From the NCBI GenBank assembly GCA_018136815.1, contig CM030937.1:5102632-5166631 (forward strand): a stretch of DNA of 64,000 nt, in the 5' to 3' direction. The position numbers and the translations under genes were made by a program. Source of the stretch: Isochrysis galbana (lineage: Eukaryota; Haptophyta; Isochrysidales; Isochrysidaceae). The first letter of the stretch is position 1. The number at the start of each line of letters is the position of its first letter. Positions 19,291 through 28,641 of this stretch are shown one piece after another. Under the pieces are notes generated by a model. That model had not been told where the DNA came from, searched no databases, and saw nothing but the letters and a program-made list of their open reading frames with translations.

Positions 19291-21305
19291 CTAGGACGCC
19301 TGTGCATAGCCGGCGACATCATCCTCGAAAGCTTTGAAGCGCTTCACAAGCTCCTCCGTGTAGATGCTCGCCGCATCATCTCGAGGCAGCGCAGCTACCC
19401 GCAAGCCCTTGGAGAACGTCATGTAATCCCCACTAGGCCCCTGTAGGTCTGTCTCGGGAGTCCCACCTTTCCCATCTTTGTTAAAGTGGCTCGTCCTAGT
19501 GTACACAAAGTTTTCGAAGTTGAGTGAGGCGTCGACATCCTTCATCCCTAGCGCCAAGCCAAATGCTGCACGTCGCGCTGCGCCAACAGCCGCCGCATCT
19601 GGGACTTCTGCGATCAGTACAGGGCACCCGAAAACATCAGCGGCGACTTGGAGCAATGCTTTGGAGGCGGTCCCGCCTCCCGTCGCCAGCAAACGCCGAG
19701 AAGCGCCCAGATTTAGACCAAGTACGCCGCCACGGCCGCGCATGGAGAGGAACTTGCCTATGGTGGGCCAAAGGACGCTAAAGTAGGTAAGGGTGAGAAA
19801 ACAATAGCCTGGGCAGAAAAACCGGTCTGGCGAGCTGTGTGCGACTCTATTTCGATATGTCACTTTACCACCGAAGTTGGCGTTTTAAACCCACCAATAA
19901 CGGGCAAGCCGGTGGTAGCTTGCCAACCCCCAACCCCCCTCCCGCTCGAGTGCAAGAGGCTTCAGCGCGGACCTTCCACTGCCGCCCTCACTCGAACTGC
20001 TGGAGGGAGAAGCTGCATGTCCGCGTCGCTGAAGACCTTACCATCAGGACCAAGGATAAATTCGCCGGTTGCGCGAATCACAGGCGTGATCTCTGGGAGC
20101 TCCAGCCTCAAGCCAAGAATCCCGCCGTTACCAGGTGAAGTCGAAGCAAGGGCTTGGTCAAACGCATCCCAAGACCCGCCGCACAACCCATCCCGAATCT
20201 TGCGGCGCACGTCGCCGCCGTTAGAGTAACAGAGCATGCAGAATACGGAGCCTGCGGCGTCGGTGGGAAGCACCATTACATGGCCCTCGAGGGCGGGAGT
20301 GGCAGCCTCCACCGATTGGACACCTAGCAAAGTATCCGAGGTACCAAGGCTGAGGGCCACGTCCCCTGCCGAGGAGATGCCCAGTCCTGCAAGCGAACAT
20401 GGGTTGTCGCCCGATGCGGCAATGACAGCGCAATCGATAGGTAGACCCCACCGATGCGCCACAGCCTCAGCCAGACTTCCCAACCTCGCATTCGGGTCAC
20501 ATGGCTGTCCACCAAGGCGAGAGGCGGTCAGGCCGGGTGCAGCAGCCTCAAGCAACGGTGAGTACCACTGCCGAGCCCGGAAGTCCACCAGATTAGTGCC
20601 GCAGGCATCGGATGCATCGATGGGTGCAAGTGAGCCTAGCAGCAGCGAGGTTACGAACGACGAGACCAGCGACACGGCCGCAGTCTTTGCCCAGGCTTCC
20701 GGCGTGCGCTGGGAAACGGCAGTGATTTGCGGGCCAGTGAAGCGTGCATACGCGCGACTGCCAGTGGTGGCAGCTAGAGCAGCGGCACCGCCGGGAAGGA
20801 AGGTTTCAAAGGCAGCACATTGCTCTTCCGTCGATGAGTCTGCCCAGATGGGCGCTTCCGCTAGTGCGAAGCAGCCGTCGTGCAACTCTCTTGCGAAGGA
20901 GAAGCTTGACCAGTCTGCAGCTCCGTCGCGCCAGCGTCCGATGGTCTGGATCCCCTCGGCGCTCCAGTAGACGGAGCCGTGCTGCTGGCCAGAGACGGAG
21001 ATGGCCGCAACGCGTGCGAGTAGCCCGGTCGCCGCAAGGCCGTCCATCAGCTGATCGAGAGCGGCCAGCCACATTCGAACAGGGGAGGTCACCACTCCGC
21101 CCGCCGCCACACGCATGCCAGCTTTCGTGCCGTACTCGGGCAAGGAGCGCTCGAAATTGACAGAGAGCGTAGGTGCGGCTGGCGAGAGAGATCCGTCCAG
21201 AAGGATGCCCGTCGCAGACTGCGTCGACAGGTCGAGCCCGAGGAAGAGGGTGCCAGGCGACGCTCCCACCATCGGCCCCATCGCGTCGGCGACTAATTTG
21301 GTCAC
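19291..21305 (-). CDS. XYLB: Xylulokinase (FGGY carbohydrate kinase), two exons
   Basis: Xylulokinases phosphorylate D-xylulose with ATP to xylulose 5-phosphate, feeding the pentose phosphate pathway. Exon 1 is 21305-19973 and exon 2 19757-19291; the 215-nt intron has donor GTCCGC and acceptor ccaccatag. Joined in phase 1 they encode 599 residues and restore VEG|KFLSMR. Motifs in order: LGLDLSTQSATG (N-terminal ATP-binding fold), SGQQHGSVYW, PIWADSSTEEQC, RFTGPQI, DACGTNLVD (carrying the expected catalytic aspartate), GDNPCSLAGLG, LSLGTSDTLLG, GHVMVLPTDAAGSVFCMLCYSN, and RRLLATGGGTASKALLQVAADVF with PDAAAVGAARRAA. The length is modestly above the human enzyme. A second in-frame ATG lies at 21281. 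It is divergent from the ankyrin gene, with about 476 bp between the starts. Confidence 0.93.
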
Positions 21306-21781
21306 AAGGGATATAGAGTATAGACTCCAAATTTAGTTCACTGAGGGGATCCTTTAGACGCTGTGAAGACCCTCTACTTTACTACTACTAAGAGTAGAGT
21401 GCTCCCCAGAGACCGATTTCAACCAACTAAAGTAAAAGAGGGAGGCAGGACACCCATCCCAGAGGGGTGTGGTTGAGAGAGCAGCGGAGAGGGATTGGAA
21501 GAGAGAGAGAGAGAGAGAGCGGAAGAGACCTTAGGGAGGGAACGAGAGGAGGAGAGTCTCTCGGGGGAGAGTCACGCAACAGAAGGGAAGGGGAGGAGGA
21601 GGGGGAGAAGGGAAGGGAGGAGAGAGGAGGAGAGGAGAGAGAGCAGAGGAAGAGGGGGATCAGGAGATGACAAAGGGAGAAGAGGGATCTCACAGTCCTT
21701 CTCTCTCTTGAAGGCGAAGTGTGAGAGAGTTCTCTCTGCTCTCGGCAGCTTGTTCGAGCGGCGGGCCGCCAGTGGTACCCG
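21306..21781. promoter_or_regulatory. Divergent promoter region with long polypurine tract
   Basis: This stretch lies between two starts on opposite strands. It holds a GA-rich tract at about 21477-21700 (purines on plus, pyrimidines for XYLB) and an AGAGTAGAGTGCTC segment near 21390. Similar tracts occur upstream of other genes here. Regulatory function is inferred from position only. Confidence 0.45.
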
Positions 21782-22918
21782 ATGCCAACCTCTATCACAG
21801 CGGCGCTGCTCGCGCAAGATGGGGGTGGAGGGAGCACGCCACTCGATGAGAAGCTCTTCCACGCGGCCGTCAGGGGCGACAGCACCGGCTGCCTCGCGCT
21901 GCTGCGCGCAGGCGCACAGCCAGACGGCTTTTGTGACCGCTACGGCACGATGGCGCTGCACGCCGCTGCACGCTCCGGGAATCTGGAGCTGTGCGCAGCG
22001 CTTATCGAGGCGGGCGCCAACGTGAACCATGCGAGTTCGCTCGGGGGCACGCCACTCGGCGAGGCTGTCCGCAAAGTGCACCCTGAGGTAGTCCGTCTGC
22101 TCATTGAGAGCGGCGCTAGGCTGGATGTCACAGACCGATGGGGCAGATTGCCTGTCGAGGAGATCCTCTGCGGAGGCCCGACAACGGCCGCCGAGTGCGA
22201 GATTCGTTCGCTCTTGTTGGGATCTGAATCTGCCAACGTGATTGATAAGACTAGACGCCTCGAGGAGATGAGAGCGTCCATCCGCCGTGCCACCGAACAT
22301 CAATACACCTTGGATGCCGCGCATTCGGCATTCAAGATCGAACAAGCTGCTGCTGCAGAGGCGGAAGCGCACGCGCAGTACCAGCGCTCCGTCATAGCTC
22401 GCCATCAGGCTCGGCCGCACGCTTGGATGGCCGCTGCGAGGCGTGGGACCGTCCATGCTGAACAAATACACATGGACGAAACTACAAAAGTAAATAGGGT
22501 TCGACGAGAGAGGCGCGAGGAGCTTCAGAGGTTGCAGATGGAGCAGGCGCTAGGGTACCGCCTGAGCGGAACCTCGGGCGAGGCACCACGTGCAACAATA
22601 CGCGAAGCACTTTCAGGACGGGTCGTTGCGAGCCCTCAAACGAGAGTCGAGGCGGCCAAGCAAGCAGCGTGGCGAGCAGCTTTCAACCCACTCCTGGGTT
22701 GCGCTCGACCTGATTGTGAACGGCCAATGAACCAGGCTCGATGGAATCGCAAAGAGTCTTGTTGGGAGATGCCAATCGTTCAATCTGCGGGGCTTATTTT
22801 GAGAGAGCAAGACATGGAAGAGAAAGGAGACCACTGTGGCCCCACACGGGCTTCGGTGGAGAGTTTGAGCGGCTTTGAACGGCTAGTCTTGTCCGAGATA
22901 CAAGATACCACTGAATAA
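21782..22918 (+). CDS. Ankyrin-repeat protein with C-terminal coiled-coil region
   Basis: A single frame of 378 residues from ATG 21782 (MPTSITAALLAQ). About four ankyrin-type repeats cover residues 20-145: DEKLFHAAVRGDSTGCLALL, MALHAAARSGNLELCAALIE, GTPLGEAVRKVHPEVVRLLI, and a shorter DRWGRLPVEEIL. A charged helical stretch follows (TRRLEEMRASIRRATEHQYT; RERREELQRLQMEQAL), then a C-terminal region with CARPDCERPM. No enzyme, membrane or targeting signature is seen. Ankyrin repeats mediate protein-protein contacts; the partner is unknown. It is intronless as read. Confidence 0.85.
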   Translation: MPTSITAALLAQDGGGGSTPLDEKLFHAAVRGDSTGCLALLRAGAQPDGFCDRYGTMALHAAARSGNLELCAALIEAGANVNHASSLGGTPLGEAVRKVHPEVVRLLIESGARLDVTDRWGRLPVEEILCGGPTTAAECEIRSLLLGSESANVIDKTRRLEEMRASIRRATEHQYTLDAAHSAFKIEQAAAAEAEAHAQYQRSVIARHQARPHAWMAAARRGTVHAEQIHMDETTKVNRVRRERREELQRLQMEQALGYRLSGTSGEAPRATIREALSGRVVASPQTRVEAAKQAAWRAAFNPLLGCARPDCERPMNQARWNRKESCWEMPIVQSAGLILREQDMEEKGDHCGPTRASVESLSGFERLVLSEIQDTTE

Positions 22919-23955
22919 GAGGTACTGCTAGATAAGCCTAAAATTTGGCTTTCACGAGCCTGCATGTGGCGAAATAAATTGTTGTGGGCAGGGGGAGATC
23001 ACGGATGGCTGCCATGCTCGAAGCTTGGGGGGACCGCATCTCCTGCTCTCTTCCCTCACAGGGTACGTCTAAGTGAACCAAGTAGTAGTACTTGGTTCAC
23101 TATGCACTATGTTCACTCAAGGAGACCCCCCTCTCTCCACTCCTCCCCCGCTGTGGGGGAGGAACCACCCACCCTCCTACCATCGTGACATGCCTTATGG
23201 CATGCAGACCCAGCACACCACACTGGCCCAAAACCTCTTTGACAGGCACGCCCGGTTGCACTTGTTACTTGGCTTCGCAGGCCATGGTAGCCCGGTCAAC
23301 GAGCCGTCAGCCGGAGAACATAAACATAAACCCCAGCCGGAGACCATAAACAGCCTACATTGTCATTGCCAGCGTTGTATTTGTCATTGTGATTGTTCAT
23401 AGTCTAAGAAGTCTAAGAATTGCAGTAATCAGTAATGGCACTGTCGCATTCGCGAATCGACGCTCGTTAGGCTTCTCTTCGTCGTTCGGCATTATCGTTA
23501 TAATTCTCTCGTTCTCGTTCTCGGTCAAAAGCTTCGCTTGGACGCATAGGATCTTGGGTTGTGGAGCGCCCTCTCTCTTTCTCTCGAAGAGAAGGGAAGT
23601 TTCCCCACCTTTCTCCCTCCTAGACGCCTCGCAAATAGGTTTAATTCGCTATCTTCCCCGTGTTTCTCTATCTACTTCAGTGATTGCAATCAGGTTTAAT
23701 TTGCAATCTCTTCGCATCTCCCCCTTAGGTCCACCGCATCTCTCTCGTCTTATTCGATAAGTCTTTTGGAATCCTGTGCGGCAGGATTGCCCCTCGTTTC
23801 CGTTATGGTGCGATTCCCCTTCCAGACGGGATCGCCGACAGATCGCCTTCTGATCGTCGTCCGTCGTCGTCTGGCCGGAAGGTTTGGGTTTGATTTTAGT
23901 CGAGTTATGTGAGAAAGTCGTGGGGCGAGAGTCGGGGTGTTTTCCTGGGTGTGTG
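22919..23955. other. Intergenic with degenerate SINE-like fragment
   Basis: 23085-23230 resembles the SINE-like 5' part (ACTTGGTTCACTATG; CTCTCTCCACTCCTCCCC; GGGGGAGGAACCACCC). The rest (23230-23955) is pyrimidine-rich with weak ORFs; no gene is supported. Confidence 0.5.
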
Positions 23956-25719
23956 CTAACCACAAAGATGCGGATGGCGTGTCACGCTTGGTGGCTGCAG
24001 ACGATGGGACGTCGGAGTGTCGCATTCGCGATGTCTCAGAGGCAAAAAGAAATAACAATAAAGAAAATAACAGTAAAACAGTAAAAAGAAACAGAGGAAG
24101 AAAGAAGAAGAAGAGTGAAAGAAAGAAGAGAAAAACCTAGAGTATATAGGGCGGTTCTCAGCCCTTCCCATCGGCCCTATGGCTACGTAACCTCTCGCGT
24201 GGCATAGTGGTTCAACCCACCATAGACAATGCCTTGGGTAGGCTGAGGGCTTGGTATCCACGACACTCTCCGGTCGGTGCGCGGTCACGTGTGCGATGGT
24301 GTTGGTTGGGGACAGGGTTGGTCGACAGCGTGGTTGCTCGGGTGAATTCGTCGTCAAAGTAGTCGTCGTCTCTTCGGGTACTCCGACTGCCGCTATCGTG
24401 GCAGAGGGCCTAGAGGCGTCGTCCTCGTTGGTAGCGGTACAGGGTGATAGCTTGGGGCTAGTGTAGCCCAGGCCTCTCTTGTCGGTGGGGTGCCTCGGGT
24501 GGTCGGACATCTTTTCCCAATCTTTCTCGAGACGGGCTTGGGCTTCTGTCTTGGGTCTTCGAACTAATGAGGCTAGCTCTTCGGCGCGGATGCCTTTGGC
24601 TTCCACGAACTCGATCGGCGCTCGGACGGCAGCGGCGAGGTCGGATTCCTCGTCGGCGCCTCGTCCGGCTAGAGCTTGCGCTCTTATTTCATCAGCGGTT
24701 TCGAGCGTGACGTTGGACCATTTCTGGTCCCCGTTCACTCCGAATGATTGCCATTGTTGGCGCCGCTTCCGGAGAGTCGTCGGCGTCGTCGGACGCGGCG
24801 AGCTCGCGCGTGCCGGAGGCGGGGCGGTCCATGGAGAGAATGGGTCGTGGAGAGTAGACTCGGAGGCGTAGAGTGGCGTGTCGTTGTCGTGGTCATCGTG
24901 GGTTTCTTTTTGGTCTTCGTGGTTGTCTGACTCGGGAGTAGCTGGACGCGAAACAACGGGGTCGGAAGAAACTTCACTAGTTTCCCTCCCCCTCTCATAA
25001 CGATGAAGAGCCGACCACGGCTCGTAGGCGGTAGCCTCGGTCGAGCTAAGTGAAGGCCGGTCCAATAGGCTGCGCCGCGCGCAAGCGAGTAGCTCTAACG
25101 CGGACAATTTCTTCGTCGATGTCTGGTTTCGCTGTTGGCTCAAATGTCGCAGAATGACAGGCATCCAATGGATCGCCATCGCTCCAGCTACACCGACGTA
25201 GGTGCAGCTGCGAAGAGCGCCACGGTGCGGGGAAGGAGAGAGGTTAGCCATGGCTGACTCACGGCCATCCACGACGCAGGTCGGCTTGAGGAGCGGTAGT
25301 CCTTTGGTGAGGTACAACCCGGTGGCTTTCTGATGTCCGGTATCGAGAACCAGGACCAGCTCACCGACGCGGCCGTCCACGCGTGGCTGACAAGCCTCCG
25401 CGTTGAGGCTGCCCTCGCGGCCCTCCTCTGTCTGACAGTGCCAGATTCGGCGCTGATCGATGAGGCAAGACCCGTGGGTGGCCTCAGGACGGGCCACGTC
25501 GTAGCTCTCTACGCCGCGGCGAGCAAAAAAGCCCAAGATCTTGCCAGAGCGCCTCACAGCGCATCTGGCGGGCTCAACGTTCAATGGGCTCGGCGGGTGG
25601 GTGATTTCGACGAGGGTTCGGCGCGCGGCCTGCCCGATTGGCGTGACCATCCGGGTGGGATATGCGTATATGGTATCTGGTGGGGTCCGCCATCCGGATG
25701 GATCGTCGAAAACGGCCAC
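23956..25719 (-). CDS. Long ORF, possibly retrotransposon polyprotein-derived
   Basis: An uninterrupted minus-strand frame of 587 codons whose first 48 codons lie in the 203-bp array, so its true start is uncertain. Residues about 115-165 (VGELVLVLDTGHQKATGLYL, then GRESAMANLSPSPH and RSCTYVGVAGA) loosely resemble the linker between protease and reverse transcriptase in Ty3-type polyproteins. The remainder is acidic and Ser/Thr/Pro-rich (PESDNHEDQKETHDDHDND) with a more ordered patch (TLETADEIRAQALAGRGADE). The last 60 codons are Phe/Ser-rich noise from a purine-rich tract, so the real stop may be spliced. No reverse transcriptase or integrase is present. Function is uncertain; it may be non-coding. 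Confidence 0.35.
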   Translation of the reverse strand: MAVFDDPSGWRTPPDTIYAYPTRMVTPIGQAARRTLVEITHPPSPLNVEPARCAVRRSGKILGFFARRGVESYDVARPEATHGSCLIDQRRIWHCQTEEGREGSLNAEACQPRVDGRVGELVLVLDTGHQKATGLYLTKGLPLLKPTCVVDGRESAMANLSPSPHRGALRSCTYVGVAGAMAIHWMPVILRHLSQQRNQTSTKKLSALELLACARRSLLDRPSLSSTEATAYEPWSALHRYERGRETSEVSSDPVVSRPATPESDNHEDQKETHDDHDNDTPLYASESTLHDPFSPWTAPPPARASSPRPTTPTTLRKRRQQWQSFGVNGDQKWSNVTLETADEIRAQALAGRGADEESDLAAAVRAPIEFVEAKGIRAEELASLVRRPKTEAQARLEKDWEKMSDHPRHPTDKRGLGYTSPKLSPCTATNEDDASRPSATIAAVGVPEETTTTLTTNSPEQPRCRPTLSPTNTIAHVTAHRPESVVDTKPSAYPRHCLWWVEPLCHARGYVAIGPMGRAENRPIYSRFFSSFFHSSSSFFLCFFLLFYCYFLYCYFFLPLRHRECDTPTSHRLQPPSVTRHPHLCG

Positions 25720-27375
25720 GCAGCGCGCCCGGCGTCGGTTCGAAGTTGGGCTCTCCGGGCCTCCCTCGGCGACGGCTCAACGTTCAATGGGCTCGGCGGG
25801 TGGGTGATTTCGACGAGGGTTCGGCGCGCGGCCTGCCCGATTGGCGTGACCATCCGGGTGGGATATGCGTATATGGTATCTGGTGGGGTCCGCCATCCGG
25901 ATGGATCGTCGAAAACGGCCACGAAGCGCGCCCGGCGTCGGTTCGAAGTTGGGCTCTCCGGGCCTCCCTCGGCGACGGCTCAACGTTCAATGGGCTCGGC
26001 GGGTGGGTGATTTCGACGAGGGTTCGGCGCGCGGCCTGCCCGATTGGCGTGACCATCCGGGTGGGATATGCGTATATGGTATCTGGTGGGGTCCGCCATC
26101 CGGATGGATCGTCGAAAACGGCCACGCAGCGCGCCCGGCATCGGTTCGAAGTTGGGCTCTCCGGGCCTCCCTCGGCGACGGCTCAACGTTCAATGGGCTC
26201 GGCGGGTGGGTGATTTCGACGAGGGTTCGGCGCGCGGCCTGCCCGATTGGCGTGACCATCCGGGTGGGATATGCGTATATGGTATCTGGTGGGGTCCGCC
26301 ATCCGGATGGATCGTCGAAAACGGCCACGCAGCGCGCCCGGCGTCGGTTCGAAGTTGGGCTCTCCGGGCCTCCCTCGGCGACGGCTCAACGTTCAATGGG
26401 CTCGGCGGGTGGGTGATTTCGACGAGGGTTCGGCGCGCGGCCTGCCCGATTGGCGTGACCATCCGGGTGGGATATGCGTATATGGTATCTGGTGGGGTCC
26501 GCCATCCGGATGGATCGTCGAAAACGGCCACGCAGCGCGCCCGGCATCGGTTCGAAGTTGGGCTCTCCGGGCCTCCCTCGGCGACGGCTCAACGTTCAAT
26601 GGACTCGGCGGGTGGGTGGTTTCGACGAGGGTTCGGCGCGCGGCCTGCCCGATTGGCGTGACCATCCGGGTGGGATATGCGTATATGGTATCTGGTGGGG
26701 TCCGCCATCCGGATGGATCGTCGAAAACGGCCACGAAGCGCGCCCGGCGTCGGTTCGAAGTTGGGCTCTCCGGGCCTCCCTCGGCGACGGCTCAACGTTC
26801 AATGGGCTCGGCGGGTGGGTGATTTCGACGAGGGTTCGGCGCGCGGCCTGCCCGATTGGCGTGACCATCCGGGTGGGATATGCGTATATGGTATCTGGTG
26901 GGGTCCGCCATCCGGATGGATCGTCGAAAACGGCCACGAAGCGCGCCCGGCGTCGGTTCGAAGTTGGGCTCTCCGGGCCTCCCTCGGCGACGGCTCAACG
27001 TTCAATGGGCTCGGCGGGTGGGTGATTTCGACGAGGGTTCGGCGCGCGGCCTGCCCGATTGGCGTGACCATCCGGGTGGGATATGCGTATATGGTATCTG
27101 GTGGGGTCCGCCATCCGGATGGATCGTCGAAAACGGCCACGCAGCGCGCCCGGCATCGGTTCGAAGTTGGGCTCTCCGGGCCTCCCTCGGCGACGGCTCA
27201 ACGTTCAATGGGCTCGGCGGGTGGGTGATTTCGACGAGGGTTCGGCGCGCGGCCTGCCCGATTGGCGTGACCATCCGGGTGGGATATGCGTATATGGTAT
27301 CTGGTGGGGTCCGCCATCCGGATGGATCGTCGAAAACGGCCACGCAGCGCGCCCGGCATCGGTTCGAAGTTGGGC
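25573..27375. repeat. 203-bp tandem array, about 8.9 near-identical copies
   Basis: The unit begins CTCAACGTTCAATGGGCTCG at 25573, 25776, 25979, 26182, 26385, 26588, 26791, 26994 and 27197; the last is truncated at about 27375. Copies differ at only a few sites (acgcagcg/acgaagcg; ggcgtcgg/ggcatcgg; one copy at 26588 has gactcgg and ggtttcg). The unit contains CATCCGGATGG palindromes and GGTTCGAAG. Because 203 is not a multiple of three, open frames of 183 and 113 codons recur on both strands and are repeat artefacts. A diverged single copy of the unit's right part lies at about 27675-27770. Confidence 0.97.
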
Positions 27376-28641
27376 TTTTTGAGCTTTTGCGATTTTAGCG
27401 TCTTTTGTCAGTTTTTGATTACGTTTTGTTATGGGGGCCCAAGGGGGGGGTCCGGGTCCTAATGGGCCCCGGATATGTGCTAGTTGGGTGTATTAGAAAC
27501 TTTCTCCCGAAAAAAATCCTTAAATTTCCTCAATTCTGAGATGGTCATTTTTTCACCCCTTATAAAAAAACACTGTTTGACCGCCCTACCTATCAGCCTA
27601 TCAGTAAAGCCTGGTAGTGAGTAGAAAGTAAAGGACGGCGGACGGTGCCCTGTGCCCTGTGATAGGTGTCCGGTGCGGTCCCCCATCTGGATGGATCGTC
27701 GAAAACGGGCACGCACTGCGCCCGGTCTCGACTTGAAGTTGAGCTTTCAAGCTTTGCGATTTTATTTAGCGTCTATCATTCACGAGGGGACCAGGGGGTT
27801 TCGCGACGAGGGGTTTCCGAAAGGATGCCCGTGACTCGTGCGGGGGGAAGAGGCGCGATCTTTCCGTTCCAAACACGGCAGTCGCGCGTATCTCCCCCTG
27901 CCCCCTGCCCTCAACAACTTTTGTACTTACGCTCGCGATCGATAATTCCAAAAATACTCCTATGAATAGTCCAATAGTCCTAGCAGAACACTCGACACTC
28001 GCGCGGCGTCTTGAGACGCCGTCAATTTAAGAGCTTACGAACGAACATCAAGGGGGGCGGGGCGGCGGCGTAACTGACGTTTTCCTCGATAATCTGTACG
28101 TCTCATCAAGAGTGACCCTCGTTTCTCTATCGATTCGCGGCGCCCTTTCCTTCTCTTCGCTCTATCTCCTCCCGACTCTACCCTCATCTCTCCATCTCTC
28201 CTCTCCTTCTCTTGTTGCTCTGTCCACTTGGCAGTGGGAGCGCCGAAGGGAGCAGCAGCTCGGAGTGGGGACGTTCTCTACTAAAGCACCCCGGCGCGCG
28301 CGCTCTCTGCCGCACCTTATCGCCACAGCCCCCTACGCCTGCGTCCGTCGACGGGGCTCGCTCCGCAGCGCAGCGAGCCAGCCGGTTGTCGCCTGCTCCA
28401 CGGAGCTGTGGAGCGCCCCGGCAGAAACAGAGAGGGAAGGAGAGAAAGGGGCGGGTCAAGAGGGGCAGGGAGAGAGCGATACAGGAGCGAGGAGAGGGGG
28501 GGAAGGCAGGCAGGCAGGCAGGGAGGGAGAGGGCGGCGGGGGGTGGGGGAGGGGAGAGATTGGGAGGGAGGGAGAGAGAGAGAGAGACTCCTTTCCCCCC
28601 CTCCCTCCCAGCTGCCGCCCTCCACCTGAACGGAGCAGCAG
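27376..28641. other. Intergenic: solitary TIR end, diverged array piece, CT/GA tracts
   Basis: About 27500-27588 ends in ...CTGTTTGACCGCCCTA, a solitary right end of the inverted-repeat element. 27675-27770 is a diverged array piece (ATGGATCGTCGAAAACGGGC). 28100-28620 holds CT-rich then GA/GGCA-rich tracts just upstream of the EF-hand gene, likely 5' UTR or promoter. Confidence 0.6.

Noticed and set aside
20236-20970. 244-codon plus ORF
   Set aside because: Antisense shadow of the xylulokinase, whose family motifs are on the minus strand.
24190-24265. tRNA-like A-box (tggcatagtgg)
   Set aside because: No matching B box or cloverleaf arms could be drawn.
25662-27025. Series of 183- and 113-codon ORFs
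   Set aside because: They are repeat artefacts: the 203-bp unit is open in several frames on both strands and the ORFs recur with exactly that period.
25573-27375. CRISPR-like array
   Set aside because: Units are contiguous 203-bp tandem copies with no unique spacers, in eukaryotic DNA.
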